A DNA stretch of 64,000 bases, taken from JAWWOL01 sp033851545 (lineage in GTDB: Bacteria; Actinomycetota; Actinomycetes; JAWWOL01). Position 1 is the stretch's first letter. Every line of letters starts with the position of its first letter. This document shows, piece by piece, positions 1 to 8,535 of this stretch. The translations under genes and the position numbers were made by a program. The notes under the pieces were generated by a model. That model searched no databases. It saw nothing but the letters and a program-made list of their open reading frames with translations, and was not told the origin of the DNA. The stretch covers positions 1-64,000 of the forward strand of contig JAWWOO010000044.1 in the NCBI GenBank assembly GCA_033851545.1, written 5' to 3'.

Positions 1-318
1 GTCCGATCGCTCGCCCTGGCGGTTCTGACTGACCATGACGAACGTCGACAGGAAGATCGCCTCGAGGCTGACGATCATCGTCAGCAGCCCGTAAGGGAAC
101 TTGTCGAACACCAGCGCCGCGCCGAAGAGCCCTGCGTTGACGGCGATCCACAGCCCGAACCAGGCGGCGTGGAGGTAGACGAAGTGCATACTGCCGGCGA
201 AGGACGTGATCTGGTCGGTGAGCTTGTCCTGGTCGGTCCGCAACCGATCCAGCACTTCGTTCGCGTTCGGCGTGAACGGCCGCGGGCGGGCCTTCGCAGC
301 GTCGTCGGGTTCTGACAC
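1..318 (-). CDS. DUF1003 family membrane protein, C-terminus cut by window edge
   Basis: Reading the minus strand from a GTG at 318 gives 106 codons that run off the left edge. A charged N-terminus is followed by two hydrophobic helices. The second segment, FPYGLLTMIVSLEAIFLSTF, and the following VMVSQNRQ match the DUF1003 core (typically S-L-E-A-I-F-L-S-T-F-V-x-x-S-Q-N-R). A GAGGAG ribosome binding site precedes the GTG. The family is an uncharacterised inner-membrane protein often found near stress or transport genes. No function is assigned. The neighbours are also small stress-type membrane or soluble proteins on the same strand. Confidence 0.82.
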   Translation of the reverse strand, partial: MSEPDDAAKARPRPFTPNANEVLDRLRTDQDKLTDQITSFAGSMHFVYLHAAWFGLWIAVNAGLFGAALVFDKFPYGLLTMIVSLEAIFLSTFVMVSQNRQGERSD

Positions 319-344
319 GGGCTTCTCCTCGCGCAGCTTTCGAG

Positions 345-710
345 TCAGGGGCGGACTCCAGTTACCGGAGTCAGCCTTTCGAGCTCAAGGAACCAGTCGG
401 GTCGGTCCAGCAGGAGGTGGAGATCGAGCACATCGTCGTAGGCCCACGTCGGGCCGGGCGCGGGCGACTCGGGGTGCGGCGGAAGTTGGTCGGTCTCCTC
501 CGCCAACAGTTGTGCTCCTGCGGAGGCCAGCCGTGCGAAGTCGACCCAGCCGACGGGCTGTCCGACGAGCGATCGGCAGCCCTGGCAGATCCAGAAGGCG
601 AGGGCACCGTGCTCGGCATCCGTCTCTGGCGCCGCGACCAGGAGGACCCCGGTGATCGGGACCTCTGCTCTGGTCGAGCAATCGGGGCAGGTGATCTGGA
701 CGATGGCCAT
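345..710 (-). CDS. hypothetical protein with N-terminal zinc-ribbon-like cysteine pairs
   Basis: 121 residues. Two CxxC pairs are visible, CPDC near residue 9 and CQGC near residue 43, the spacing expected of a small treble-clef or zinc ribbon. The rest is an acidic, proline-rich tail ending in a leucine-rich helix (DVLDLHLLLDRPDWFLELERL). I do not recognise a named family. It lies 26 bp upstream of the DUF1003 gene on the same strand and could be co-transcribed with it. The frame was chosen because the cysteine pairs and amphipathic C-terminal helix are protein-like, while competing frames are Arg/Ser/Pro-rich shadows. Confidence 0.6.
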   Translation of the reverse strand: MAIVQITCPDCSTRAEVPITGVLLVAAPETDAEHGALAFWICQGCRSLVGQPVGWVDFARLASAGAQLLAEETDQLPPHPESPAPGPTWAYDDVLDLHLLLDRPDWFLELERLTPVTGVRP

Positions 711-891
711 GGCGGCCTCCTCAGGTGATCTGAAGCGTGGTCGGGCGAATCGGACGGTGGGTCTTGCGGCTGATGCTCGGCAACTCAGGCCGAGCGACGG
801 GCATCGAGTGGCGTGGCTGCCGCCTGGCGCCCGTGGGATCGGCCGGGGTGCCAGGGGGCGGCCGCCCCAGCGGTGCGGCCGCCCCCGCCCG

Positions 892-1440
892 TCAGCTCGC
901 CGGTTGGGCCATCTCGTGTGCGGTGACGCCGACCCGGTGGACCTGGGCGCTCAGAATCAGCGCGCAGATCCCGTACACGACGCTGAACAGGCCGAACACG
1001 GTGGCCAGGGACAGGGCACCAATGTCCGGACGGATGAACAGCACGACGCCCAGGGCAACCGAGACCAGGCCGGTCAGGGCCCACATGGCGCGCTCCCCGG
1101 CTGTCTCACCCTGCCAGAAGGCGATCGAAACCTCGATGATGCCTACGGTGAGCGCCCAGGCCCCGATCAGCAGGGTCAGGGCGAGCGCGGTGATGCCCGG
1201 CCAGGCGATCGCGACAACCCCGACAGCGGCCGACAGGACTGCCAACAGCAGGAAGCCGAAGACAGCTCCGGCCCCGTCACTGGCGAAACCCCGCATCAGG
1301 TAGGTGGCGGAGATGATGAACGCGTAGACCGCGAACAAGATCACCACCGCACCAACCGTGGCGTCGGGCCACGCGACGGAGAGCACGCCGATGGCGATCG
1401 CAAGTAGGCCGCGCCACAGCAGTGACGTGGATATAGACAT
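892..1440 (-). CDS. HdeD family (DUF308) membrane protein
   Basis: 182 residues from ATG 1440, with GGAAGGA a few bases upstream. The reading frame continues further upstream, but without a ribosome binding site. The protein is almost entirely membrane: six hydrophobic helices in three hairpins, with the repeated pattern GLLAIAIGVLSVAWPDATV / VGVVAIAWPGIT / VALGVVLFIRPDI that is diagnostic of DUF308/HdeD proteins. E. coli HdeD is linked to acid and density stress, but the biochemical role in actinobacteria is not established. It sits between a BON-domain gene and small hypotheticals, consistent with a general stress block. Confidence 0.85.
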   Translation of the reverse strand: MSISTSLLWRGLLAIAIGVLSVAWPDATVGAVVILFAVYAFIISATYLMRGFASDGAGAVFGFLLLAVLSAAVGVVAIAWPGITALALTLLIGAWALTVGIIEVSIAFWQGETAGERAMWALTGLVSVALGVVLFIRPDIGALSLATVFGLFSVVYGICALILSAQVHRVGVTAHEMAQPAS

Positions 1441-1465
1441 GGCGGTCCTTCCTTTCCTAGGTCGA

Positions 1466-2116
1466 TCAGTAGGCGACCAAGAGCAAGTCCTCGACATCAC
1501 GGACGCCTGGCGCGGCCCAAGCACTGGCGACGGCGTCGTCGCGCTCGGACCACGACCGCACCGTGCCACGAAGAATGATCGTGCCGTCGGCGCTATCGAC
1601 CGTGAGGTTGTTCGCGTCGAGCTTGGCGTTGCGCTCGAACGACTTCTTGATGTCGTGCGCCACGTCGCCAGCGTCCGGCGTCGCCGTCAGCAGGATCTCG
1701 TTGTCCACGGCGAAGACACCGAGGACGTTGCCGGCGACGAAGGAGGCCTCCTCACGCTCGTACTGGTACTCAGCGGTCCCAGTCAGCGTGACCCACCCAT
1801 CGCTGACCTTGGCGTCGACGCTGGCCGGGACCAGCGAGTCGAGGATGAGCGCCTGCAGCACGTCGCCACGCACCTCCGCGTCCTCGCGCTGGTGCTTGTC
1901 GAGGATGCGAACCTTCAGCTCGTTCTTCACCGTGATCACGCCCCAGACCCGCTCCGCCGCGGACTGGGCCTCGGACTTCTGACGGAAGCTGCCAACGGTG
2001 CCGCGCAGCGTCACCGTCCCGTCGTTGTCAGCGGAAACGGCGATTTCCTCCGGGTCGACCTTCGGGTCCCAGAAGAGCTCGTCGCTGACGTTCAAACGCA
2101 GCTGCTCGTTTTCCAT
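1466..2116 (-). CDS. BON domain-containing protein (three BON repeats)
   Basis: 216 residues from ATG 2116, preceded by a strong AGGAGGAC site. Three consecutive BON-type repeats are visible, each with the pattern of a short helix, V(T/I)L(T/R)GTV, a helix, and V.V.N.L. They lie roughly at residues 5-75, 80-150 and 152-216. BON domains bind lipids or mediate contacts in periplasmic and stress proteins. There is no signal peptide or membrane helix, so this copy is likely cytoplasmic. It is clearly paralogous to the protein at 7881-8534: both start ...DELFWDPKVD and have the same length and repeat layout. It lies downstream of the response-regulator genes on the same strand and may be part of their regulon (inference). 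Confidence 0.85.
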   Translation of the reverse strand: MENEQLRLNVSDELFWDPKVDPEEIAVSADNDGTVTLRGTVGSFRQKSEAQSAAERVWGVITVKNELKVRILDKHQREDAEVRGDVLQALILDSLVPASVDAKVSDGWVTLTGTAEYQYEREEASFVAGNVLGVFAVDNEILLTATPDAGDVAHDIKKSFERNAKLDANNLTVDSADGTIILRGTVRSWSERDDAVASAWAAPGVRDVEDLLLVAY

Positions 2117-2251
2117 TGCTGTCCTCCTCGGTTGGTGGCGCCGGCACGGACGCACAGGCCGCCAATCACCACGGTGCCGCAGTGGCCGGCCGGTCGGACC
2201 AGGGAAACCCCTAGTGTGCAAGGGATCTGGGCCAGTCATGACCTCGGCCGT

Positions 2252-2530
2252 TCACTCTGATCGCTGGGTTCGTCGATTCATCGCTCGCCGCAGCGTCACC
2301 ACGATCGTGGCGCAGCTGGTGAGACACAGGAAGGCGACGGCTCCGGCGGTGCCGCCGGACGCGCACACGACAATGGCCACGAGCAGCGCTGCCATGCAGG
2401 TCACTTCGACGGGGCGCCACCGCCGGCTCCCGATCCGTTGCTCGTCGAACTGGGCCACGAACCTCGCGTCGTCGCGGCGAAGGGCCGACTCGATTTCGGC
2501 CAGAACTCCGCGCTCGGCGTCACTGAACAT
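2252..2530 (-). CDS. DUF3040 domain small membrane protein
   Basis: 92 residues. The N-terminal helix MFSDAERGVLAEIESALRRDD followed by an F-A-Q-F segment is the DUF3040 signature. Two closely spaced hydrophobic helices then follow (VTCMAALLVAIVVCASG and GAVAFLCLTSCATIVVTL). This is a small actinobacterial membrane protein of unknown function. It is on the same strand as the response regulator, which ends its neighbour at 2543, so it is probably co-transcribed. Confidence 0.8.
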   Translation of the reverse strand: MFSDAERGVLAEIESALRRDDARFVAQFDEQRIGSRRWRPVEVTCMAALLVAIVVCASGGTAGAVAFLCLTSCATIVVTLRRAMNRRTQRSE

Positions 2531-2542
2531 CGCAACCTCCCC

Positions 2543-3169
2543 TCACGAGGCGCCGATCACGCCGTTCGCGAGTGCGAACAGCACCAGTTCGGCGCGGGTC
2601 TTCAATCGCAGCTTGCGCATGATTTGCGCACGGTGGGTGTCCACGGTCCGCGAGGAGATATACAGCTTCGTGCCGATCTCCTGGTTCGTGTGGCCGAGAG
2701 CGAGCAGATGCATGACGTCACGTTCCCGGTCGGAGATCCGGTCCAGCGCCGGCACATCGTCGGGCACGACGAGCTGGGCTCCGAGCTCGGGGTCCACGTA
2801 ACGCTCCCCGGCTGCGACTCGGCGGATCGCCTCGACCAGATGCGCGTCGGAGGCCCGCTTGGGAACGTAGCCGCTGGCACCGGCCGAGATCGCCTGCCGC
2901 ACGGAGGACGGCTGGGTCTGTGCCGAGACGATGAGCACCCGCGTTTTCGGGGCGGCGTCAAGGACCAGCGGGATGAGGTCGTACCCGCAGTGTTGAGGCA
3001 GCACTAGGTCGAGCAGAACCACGTCGGGCTGGACGGCGTGCGCCTTGCGCACCGCCTCATCGCCAGTCCCTGCGTCGGCCACGGTGACGATGTCGTCCTC
3101 GCGCTCGAGCCGCGCCCGCAGGGCCGAGCGGAACAGCAGGTGGTCGTCGACGAGCAGCACACGGGTCAT
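2543..3169 (-). CDS. NarL/FixJ-type response regulator
   Basis: 208 residues. The receiver domain (about 1-120) has the acidic pair VDDH at 7-10, the phosphoacceptor Asp54 in VVLLDLVLP, and the conserved Lys in GYVPK. A LuxR-type HTH follows (about 145-205: ISDRERDVMHLLALGHTNQEIGTKLYISSRTVDTHRAQIMRKL). The start at ATG 3169 shares 4 bp (ATGA) with the stop of the upstream kinase, so the two form a translationally coupled two-component pair. It is a DNA-binding transcription regulator controlled by phosphorylation. Likely targets are nearby BON/HdeD/DUF genes (inference only). Confidence 0.93.
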   Translation of the reverse strand: MTRVLLVDDHLLFRSALRARLEREDDIVTVADAGTGDEAVRKAHAVQPDVVLLDLVLPQHCGYDLIPLVLDAAPKTRVLIVSAQTQPSSVRQAISAGASGYVPKRASDAHLVEAIRRVAAGERYVDPELGAQLVVPDDVPALDRISDRERDVMHLLALGHTNQEIGTKLYISSRTVDTHRAQIMRKLRLKTRAELVLFALANGVIGAS

Positions 3170-4113
3170 CGGGGCACCTCCCGGAGCGACACAGTGGCGC
3201 GGGTCCCGCTTACCGCGCGTGGCTCGAGCTGCAGAGTTCCGCCCATGCGGCTGACGAGTCGTCGGCACAAGCTCAGCCCGATTTGGCTCCCTGTCGCGTA
3301 GCGCGCACCCCCATCGAGTCCGACGCCGTCGTCGTCGACGACGAGCAGGCACGCATCTGGGCTGCTGAGAACCGAAACGTGGATCCGCTGGCTGCCGGCT
3401 GCGACGGAGTTGCTCAGCAGCATCCGTAGCACCACGCGGAGCCCCGCGGGCACCGGCGCTTCGCCGTCGACGCTGGAGAACACCTGCGCCTCTACGTCGC
3501 CCAGGTCGGCGATCGCTTGCTCCACGCAGTCCACGGCCCCAGCCGTACGGTCAGGTCCGGTGCAACGTGCGGCGTCCAAGATGGAGTCGACGAGCGCGAG
3601 CCCTCGGGTCAGCGCCTGTTCGGGTTCGTCCTCACGAAGGGCGGTGAGCAGGCTGGAGCGGACGTCGTGCGCGACCAGAGCTGCGAGGTCGTCCAACGCT
3701 TCGTTGTCACGGGCCAGCCGCGACACCCGCTCGGCCAGCTGCTCGCCGATCCATCTGTGGTGCAAAAGGGGGACCACGCAGGCGACAGCAGCTTCGACGT
3801 CCTGCCCAGCCGGGTCCACGAGGACCAGGGTCCCGGCGGCTCCGACAGGGACCGGCGACCCGTCCCCACGAGGCCCATCACCCCACCCCTGCCGGCGGGA
3901 CCACTGTCCGTCGCGGCCCTGGGTCCACCACTGGGCGCCGGCCAGGCACCCATCCCGCATCAGCAGCGTGACCATCTGCTGGATCGCACTGGGGACGTCT
4001 GCCGCTGCCGCGACGAGCGTGCGGAGCTCTTCGCTCAACGAGCGGCCAGGTCGCGCGGTCCGGCGTACGGGCGCCAACAGCAGGACAGTGTCGGTGGCGG
4101 CAATCGTCGTCAT
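3166..4113 (-). CDS. two-component sensor histidine kinase (soluble)
   Basis: 315 residues using ATG 4113, which has a GAGGA site. An in-frame start 126 bp further upstream lacks a clear site. The N-terminal half (about 20-130) resembles a small sensory domain, possibly GAF-like, with no transmembrane helix. The phosphoacceptor helix is LAALVAHDVRSSLLTAL, with the likely phosphorylated His near residue 149. The ATPase domain follows, with an N-box-like segment (VVLRMLLSNSVAAGSQRIHV), VVDDDGVGLD, and a G2-like GSQIGLSLCRRLVSRMGGTL. It is coupled by ATGA overlap to the response regulator. The soluble architecture suggests an intracellular signal. The stimulus is unknown. Confidence 0.86.
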   Translation of the reverse strand: MTTIAATDTVLLLAPVRRTARPGRSLSEELRTLVAAAADVPSAIQQMVTLLMRDGCLAGAQWWTQGRDGQWSRRQGWGDGPRGDGSPVPVGAAGTLVLVDPAGQDVEAAVACVVPLLHHRWIGEQLAERVSRLARDNEALDDLAALVAHDVRSSLLTALREDEPEQALTRGLALVDSILDAARCTGPDRTAGAVDCVEQAIADLGDVEAQVFSSVDGEAPVPAGLRVVLRMLLSNSVAAGSQRIHVSVLSSPDACLLVVDDDGVGLDGGARYATGSQIGLSLCRRLVSRMGGTLQLEPRAVSGTRATVSLREVPR

Positions 4114-4373
4114 CTCGGTCCTCGAAGGGGAGCTGGGTTCGGGGCGGGTAGGCACTTCGTCGGGCTCGCCGCCAGGCTTCGGTGCGGCGTAGCCCACACG
4201 TTCCCCCGCCCACGCAGCCGCCGCCCCGGGGTCAGCCACGGGGCCACCCCGGGGGTTCCGGGGCTGGCATCCCGGGCCCGGGGTAATCGTCTGAAGACGC
4301 GACGGCCCGCTGCTAGTACGCTGAAGGCCCCCGGCGCCTACTTGGCGACGCGAACCGCCACATCGAGCCGACG

Positions 4374-7115
4374 ATGACTGTTACCGCTCGTGTCCTTCAA
4401 ACGCCGTTGCGTGGCCGGCGGCGGGAGCGTACGGCCCTGGACGAGATACTCGGGCGGGCCCGCGCCGGATCCAGCGCGATCCTCGTCGTGCGCGGTGACC
4501 CTGGGATGGGGAAGACCCGGCTGCTGGAGTACGCGGCACAGTCTGCAGCCGGCTTTCGCATTCTCCGCGCCGGAGGGGTCGAGTCGGAGATGGAGCTTGC
4601 GTACTCCGGTTTGCATCAGTTGTGTGGCGCTCTGCTCGGCCACCTGGGGCGGCTGCCCGGCCCCATGCGCGACGGTTTGCAGGTGGCGTTCGGGATGGCG
4701 GACGGCGACGTGCCGGACCGCTTCCTGATCGGTCTGGGTGTGCTGAACCTGCTGGCCCACGCTGCCGACGAGCAGCCGCTGCTGTGCCTGATCGACGACG
4801 CCCAGTGGCTGGACCGGTCCTCGTTGCAGACCCTGGCGTTCGTGGCCCGTCGCCTCATGGCGGAACGGGTCGCGATGGTGTTCGCGGTACGCGGTCCGAT
4901 GCCGGAGATCGACGGCCTCCACGACCTGGCGGTGTCGCCGTTGCACGGACGGGACGCCCGCGCGTTGCTGTCCGCGGCGATCCCGGTCCCCCTGGACCCG
5001 GACGTGAAGGACCGCATGGTCGCCGAGTCAGGCGGCAACCCGCTGGCGCTGCTGCAGCTCGCCGCCAGCGCGCGCCCCGGACAGCTCGCCGGCGGATTTG
5101 CACCGTCTGCGCGTCGACCGATCATGTCGCGGATCGAGGACGTGTTCCTGCAGCAGTACGAGCGGTTGCCCGACCCGACCCGGCGCCTGCTGCTGACGGC
5201 CGCCGCCGAGCCGACGGGCGACTTGGCCCTCCTGTGGCGCGCGGCCGGGTTCGAGGGAGGAACCGCCGGGGTCGCCTCAGCTGCTGAGTACGCCGGCCTC
5301 GTCGAGTTCTCGTCCCCCGTACGGTTCCGTCACCCGCTCGTCCGGTCGGCCATCTACCGAGCCGCAGCCCCCGACGGACGCAGAGCGGCGCACCAGGCGC
5401 TCGCGGACGCCACGGACCCGATCGTCGATCCGGACCGGCGGGCCTGGCACCGCGCTCACGCCTCCGACGGCCCGGATGAGGCCACCGCCGCGGAGCTGGA
5501 GAGCTCGGCCGCCCGTGCCCGCGCACGAGGCGGCCTGGCTGCGGCGGCCTCGTTCCTGGAGAAGGCCGCCGAGCTGACCCCGGACCAGAGCCGTCGCAGC
5601 GAGCGAGCCCTTGCCGCCGCGGAGGCGCACCTCCAGGCCGGGTCCTTCGACGCTGCGCAGGCGATGATCGCACTCGCTGAGGCCGCGACCCTGGATGAGC
5701 TCGGCCGAGCCAAGGTCGATCTCCTGCGCGCACAGCTGGCGTTCGTCCCGCTGCGGGGCGGTAACCCCGCGCCCCTTCTGCTCCAAGCAGCTCGACGCCT
5801 CGAGCAGATCGATCCCGACCTGGGCTGCTCCGCCTACCGGGAGGCCATGAACGCGGCAATGTTCGCCGGCTGGCTGGCGGTCCCTGGCGGCACTGAGCGT
5901 GACGTTGCCGAGGCCTTGCGCGCGGGTCCGAAACCTGCGCGGCCGATGCGAACCCACGAGCTTCTGTTGGACGGCCTGGCCGCGAACTTTGCCGACGGAT
6001 ACGCGGCGGCCGTACCGCTGGTGCAGAAGGCCTTGAGCGGGCTCGATGACCCACACTCAGTCGAGGAGGAGCTGCGATGGCTGTGGATGGCCTCGGTGGC
6101 GGCCATCCTGGTGTGGGATGACGCGCGATGGGACCGCCTGTCCGATCGTTTTGTGCAGGTCACCCGGGACAGCGGCGCGCTGATCGAGCTGCCCCTTGCG
6201 CTCGCCAACCGCTCCTTCGTCCTGCTGCGGGTCGGTGACCTTTCCGTCGCCTCGGCGATGGTCGATGAGGCCGAGACAGTCGTCGGCGCCACCGGATCTC
6301 CGCTCACCCCGTACGGCACGCTTGCCCTCGCCGCCTATCGCGGTGAGGAGGCCCGAGGCTCCGCGCTGGCGTCCGTCACGGCCGAGGAGGCGGCCATGCG
6401 TGGTGAGGGGATCGGGGTCGCGGTCGCGGCCTGGGCCGGCGCGGTGCTCTACAACGGCCTGGGGAAGTACGAGAAGGCACTGGCCGCTGCAGAGCGGGCT
6501 GCCACCGATGCGAGTGAGCTGGGGCCCGGGATGTGGGCCCTTGTCGAGCTGGTCGAGGCCGCAGCCAGAACCGGCGCCATGGACCGAGCCAGGGATGCCG
6601 TGGGCAGGCTGGCCGAGACAACCACCCTCGCGGGCACGGACTGGGGACTGGGGCTGGAGGCCCGTTCGCGGGCGCTGGTCCAGGAAGACGAAGCCGCCGA
6701 CGCCCTGTACCTGGAGGCGATCGACCGGCTTGGTCGCAGCCGCATGCGGGTGGAGCTGGCGCGCGCCGAGCTGTTGTACGGGGAGTGGCTGCGGCGCCGG
6801 GGCAGTCGCACGGGCGCCCGCGAGCACCTACGGGCCGCGCACGACATGCTGACCGAGATGGGGGTGGACGGCTTCGCCGACCGAGCCAGACGTGAGCTGG
6901 CAGCGATCGGCGAGACCGTCCGCGCCCGCAAGCAGGACCGCTTCGCCGAGCTCACCGGCCAGGAGCTGCAGATCGCCCGGCTGGCCAGCGAGGGCCGCAC
7001 GAACCAGGAGATCAGCACGAAGCTGTTCATCAGTCCGCGCACTGTCGAGTGGCACCTGGGCAACGTGTTCGCGAAGCTGGGAGTCACCTCGCGCAAGGTC
7101 CTGCGCGTCACCTAG
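4374..7115 (+). CDS. large ATP-binding LuxR family regulator (AAA_16 + LuxR HTH)
   Basis: 913 residues. The Walker A motif GDPGMGKT is at 41-48 and a Walker B-like LLCLIDDAQWLD is near 140. A long helical TPR-like middle region follows, and the C-terminal LuxR HTH is at about 850-910 (LTGQELQIARLASEGRTNQEISTKLFISPRTVEWHLGNVFAKLGV). This matches the LAL/MalT-like STAND regulators of actinobacteria, which sense an effector through the helical region and activate transcription. The protein stops soon after the HTH (SRKVLRVT), a few residues earlier than the paralogue at 8536. It is transcribed divergently from the histidine kinase, so the 4114-4373 gap is a probable shared control region. Confidence 0.9.
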   Translation: MTVTARVLQTPLRGRRRERTALDEILGRARAGSSAILVVRGDPGMGKTRLLEYAAQSAAGFRILRAGGVESEMELAYSGLHQLCGALLGHLGRLPGPMRDGLQVAFGMADGDVPDRFLIGLGVLNLLAHAADEQPLLCLIDDAQWLDRSSLQTLAFVARRLMAERVAMVFAVRGPMPEIDGLHDLAVSPLHGRDARALLSAAIPVPLDPDVKDRMVAESGGNPLALLQLAASARPGQLAGGFAPSARRPIMSRIEDVFLQQYERLPDPTRRLLLTAAAEPTGDLALLWRAAGFEGGTAGVASAAEYAGLVEFSSPVRFRHPLVRSAIYRAAAPDGRRAAHQALADATDPIVDPDRRAWHRAHASDGPDEATAAELESSAARARARGGLAAAASFLEKAAELTPDQSRRSERALAAAEAHLQAGSFDAAQAMIALAEAATLDELGRAKVDLLRAQLAFVPLRGGNPAPLLLQAARRLEQIDPDLGCSAYREAMNAAMFAGWLAVPGGTERDVAEALRAGPKPARPMRTHELLLDGLAANFADGYAAAVPLVQKALSGLDDPHSVEEELRWLWMASVAAILVWDDARWDRLSDRFVQVTRDSGALIELPLALANRSFVLLRVGDLSVASAMVDEAETVVGATGSPLTPYGTLALAAYRGEEARGSALASVTAEEAAMRGEGIGVAVAAWAGAVLYNGLGKYEKALAAAERAATDASELGPGMWALVELVEAAARTGAMDRARDAVGRLAETTTLAGTDWGLGLEARSRALVQEDEAADALYLEAIDRLGRSRMRVELARAELLYGEWLRRRGSRTGAREHLRAAHDMLTEMGVDGFADRARRELAAIGETVRARKQDRFAELTGQELQIARLASEGRTNQEISTKLFISPRTVEWHLGNVFAKLGVTSRKVLRVT

Positions 7116-7283
7116 CCGCCACTCTGGACCGGTCGCCGAAGTCGCGATGCCTTGGTACTGCGTGGATCGCGCGCCGACTCACGTTTACCACTGATGTCTG
7201 CACCTGACCGACAGCGGGAGAGTCAGCGTGAGACCCTGCCGGGGTCCTCGATGCCCGGACCCCTGCCCCTCGAAGGACGTGCC

Positions 7284-7778
7284 ATGCCCGCCGCCATGCC
7301 CTCGGGCCTCCCTTCGAGCGACGCCGGTCTCCACACGCCGTCCGCGCAGGAGCTGCTGGACCTGTCGCCCGCGCTGGACTCCGGCTGGCGCGTGGAACGA
7401 AAGCTCCGTGACGACGGGGCCAGCGTTCTGGAGGTGTTCGACTCCACGGGGGACACGGTCGGTCTCGTGGCGAGCCGGCCGCGCGCCCTCGTTGCCATCG
7501 ACGCGGCATGGCGCGGCGTGACCTGGGACCAGGACAGGCGTCCGCGCTGGTGGGCAGTCGCGATCGGACACGCCCTCCGCGACACCGACCTGTGGGTAAG
7601 TTTCGCGAAACGTCGTCGCAACGGCGGGGTCCGCCGCACGCCGGCAGCGATTGCAGCGGCCGACGGGCTGTGGGTGGCCGTCGCGGCCGGACACCAGACC
7701 ACTGTCAGCCTGCGTCAGGGCCGTCACGACCATGTGCAACGGGTGTCTGCGACCTTTCGCACACAAGTGGGCGAATGA
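7284..7778 (+). CDS. hypothetical protein
   Basis: 164 residues from ATG 7284, chosen because AAGGA lies about 7 bases upstream. In-frame starts at 7152 and 7194 are also possible. The central segment is plausible folded protein (SGWRVERKLRDDGASVLEVF, then RPRWWAVAIGHALRDTDLWVSF). I do not recognise a family, and there is no signal peptide or membrane helix. It sits between the first LuxR-type regulator and a BON-domain gene on the same strand. An opposite-strand frame covers the same DNA, so coding status is only moderately supported. Confidence 0.5.
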   Translation: MPAAMPSGLPSSDAGLHTPSAQELLDLSPALDSGWRVERKLRDDGASVLEVFDSTGDTVGLVASRPRALVAIDAAWRGVTWDQDRRPRWWAVAIGHALRDTDLWVSFAKRRRNGGVRRTPAAIAAADGLWVAVAAGHQTTVSLRQGRHDHVQRVSATFRTQVGE

Positions 7779-7880
7779 CGTCGCGGTTTCCGCAACAAGC
7801 ACGCGCGTGCACGGATGTCGCGGCAGGGCAGGCCATCCCACGATGGAAGGGTCCGATCACCTCCATGGAAGGAGGACTAC

Positions 7881-8534
7881 ATGTCCTCGAACGACACCCT
7901 CAGCCGGCACGTCACTGACGAGCTCTTCTGGGACCCGAAGGTGGACAGTACGGCGATCGCGGTGTCCGCGAACGGAGGGTCCGTCACCTTGCGCGGCACC
8001 GTTGGCGGCCTCCGCGAGAAGCGCGAGGCCCAGCGCGCCGCACGACGGGTCTACGGCGTAGTCGCTGTCGATAGCCAGCTCAAGGTAAAGCTGCTCGGGG
8101 ACAAGGGCCGGGCAGACGCCGAGCTGCGGGGTGACGTCCTGCAGGCCCTCATGCTCAACAGCGTCGTCCCGACGACGGTCGATGCCTCAGTACAGGACGG
8201 GGTGGTCGCGCTGACCGGAACGGTGAGCTGGTGGTACCAGCGCGACGAGGCCGAGTTCGTTACGACCAACATCGCAGGCGTTCTGGACGTCATCGACGAG
8301 ATCACGATCGCCACGCCTACGCCGAACGCCGACAACCTGCAGGAGTCGATCAAGCAGGCATTCAAGCGCAATGCCTCGTTCGACGCCGAAGACCTGACCG
8401 TATCCACGTCCGCAGGAACGGTGACCATCACTGGCAACATCCGTTCGTGGGCGGAGCACGATGCGGCGATCGATGCCGCATGGGCGGCGCCCGGTGTCAA
8501 AGCCGTCCGGGACCAGCTGACGATCTGGTACTGA
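7881..8534 (+). CDS. BON domain-containing protein (three BON repeats), paralogue of 1466-2116
   Basis: 217 residues from ATG 7881, with a strong GGAAGGAGGAC site. It has the same architecture as the minus-strand paralogue: N-terminal TDELFWDPKVD and three BON repeats with GSVTLRGTV, GVVALTGTV and GTVTITGNI cores. No signal peptide or membrane segment is seen. It ends one base before a possible start of the next LuxR-type regulator, so the two are probably one transcript. Role unknown; BON proteins are commonly envelope or stress-associated. Confidence 0.87.
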   Translation: MSSNDTLSRHVTDELFWDPKVDSTAIAVSANGGSVTLRGTVGGLREKREAQRAARRVYGVVAVDSQLKVKLLGDKGRADAELRGDVLQALMLNSVVPTTVDASVQDGVVALTGTVSWWYQRDEAEFVTTNIAGVLDVIDEITIATPTPNADNLQESIKQAFKRNASFDAEDLTVSTSAGTVTITGNIRSWAEHDAAIDAAWAAPGVKAVRDQLTIWY

Positions 8535-8535
8535 C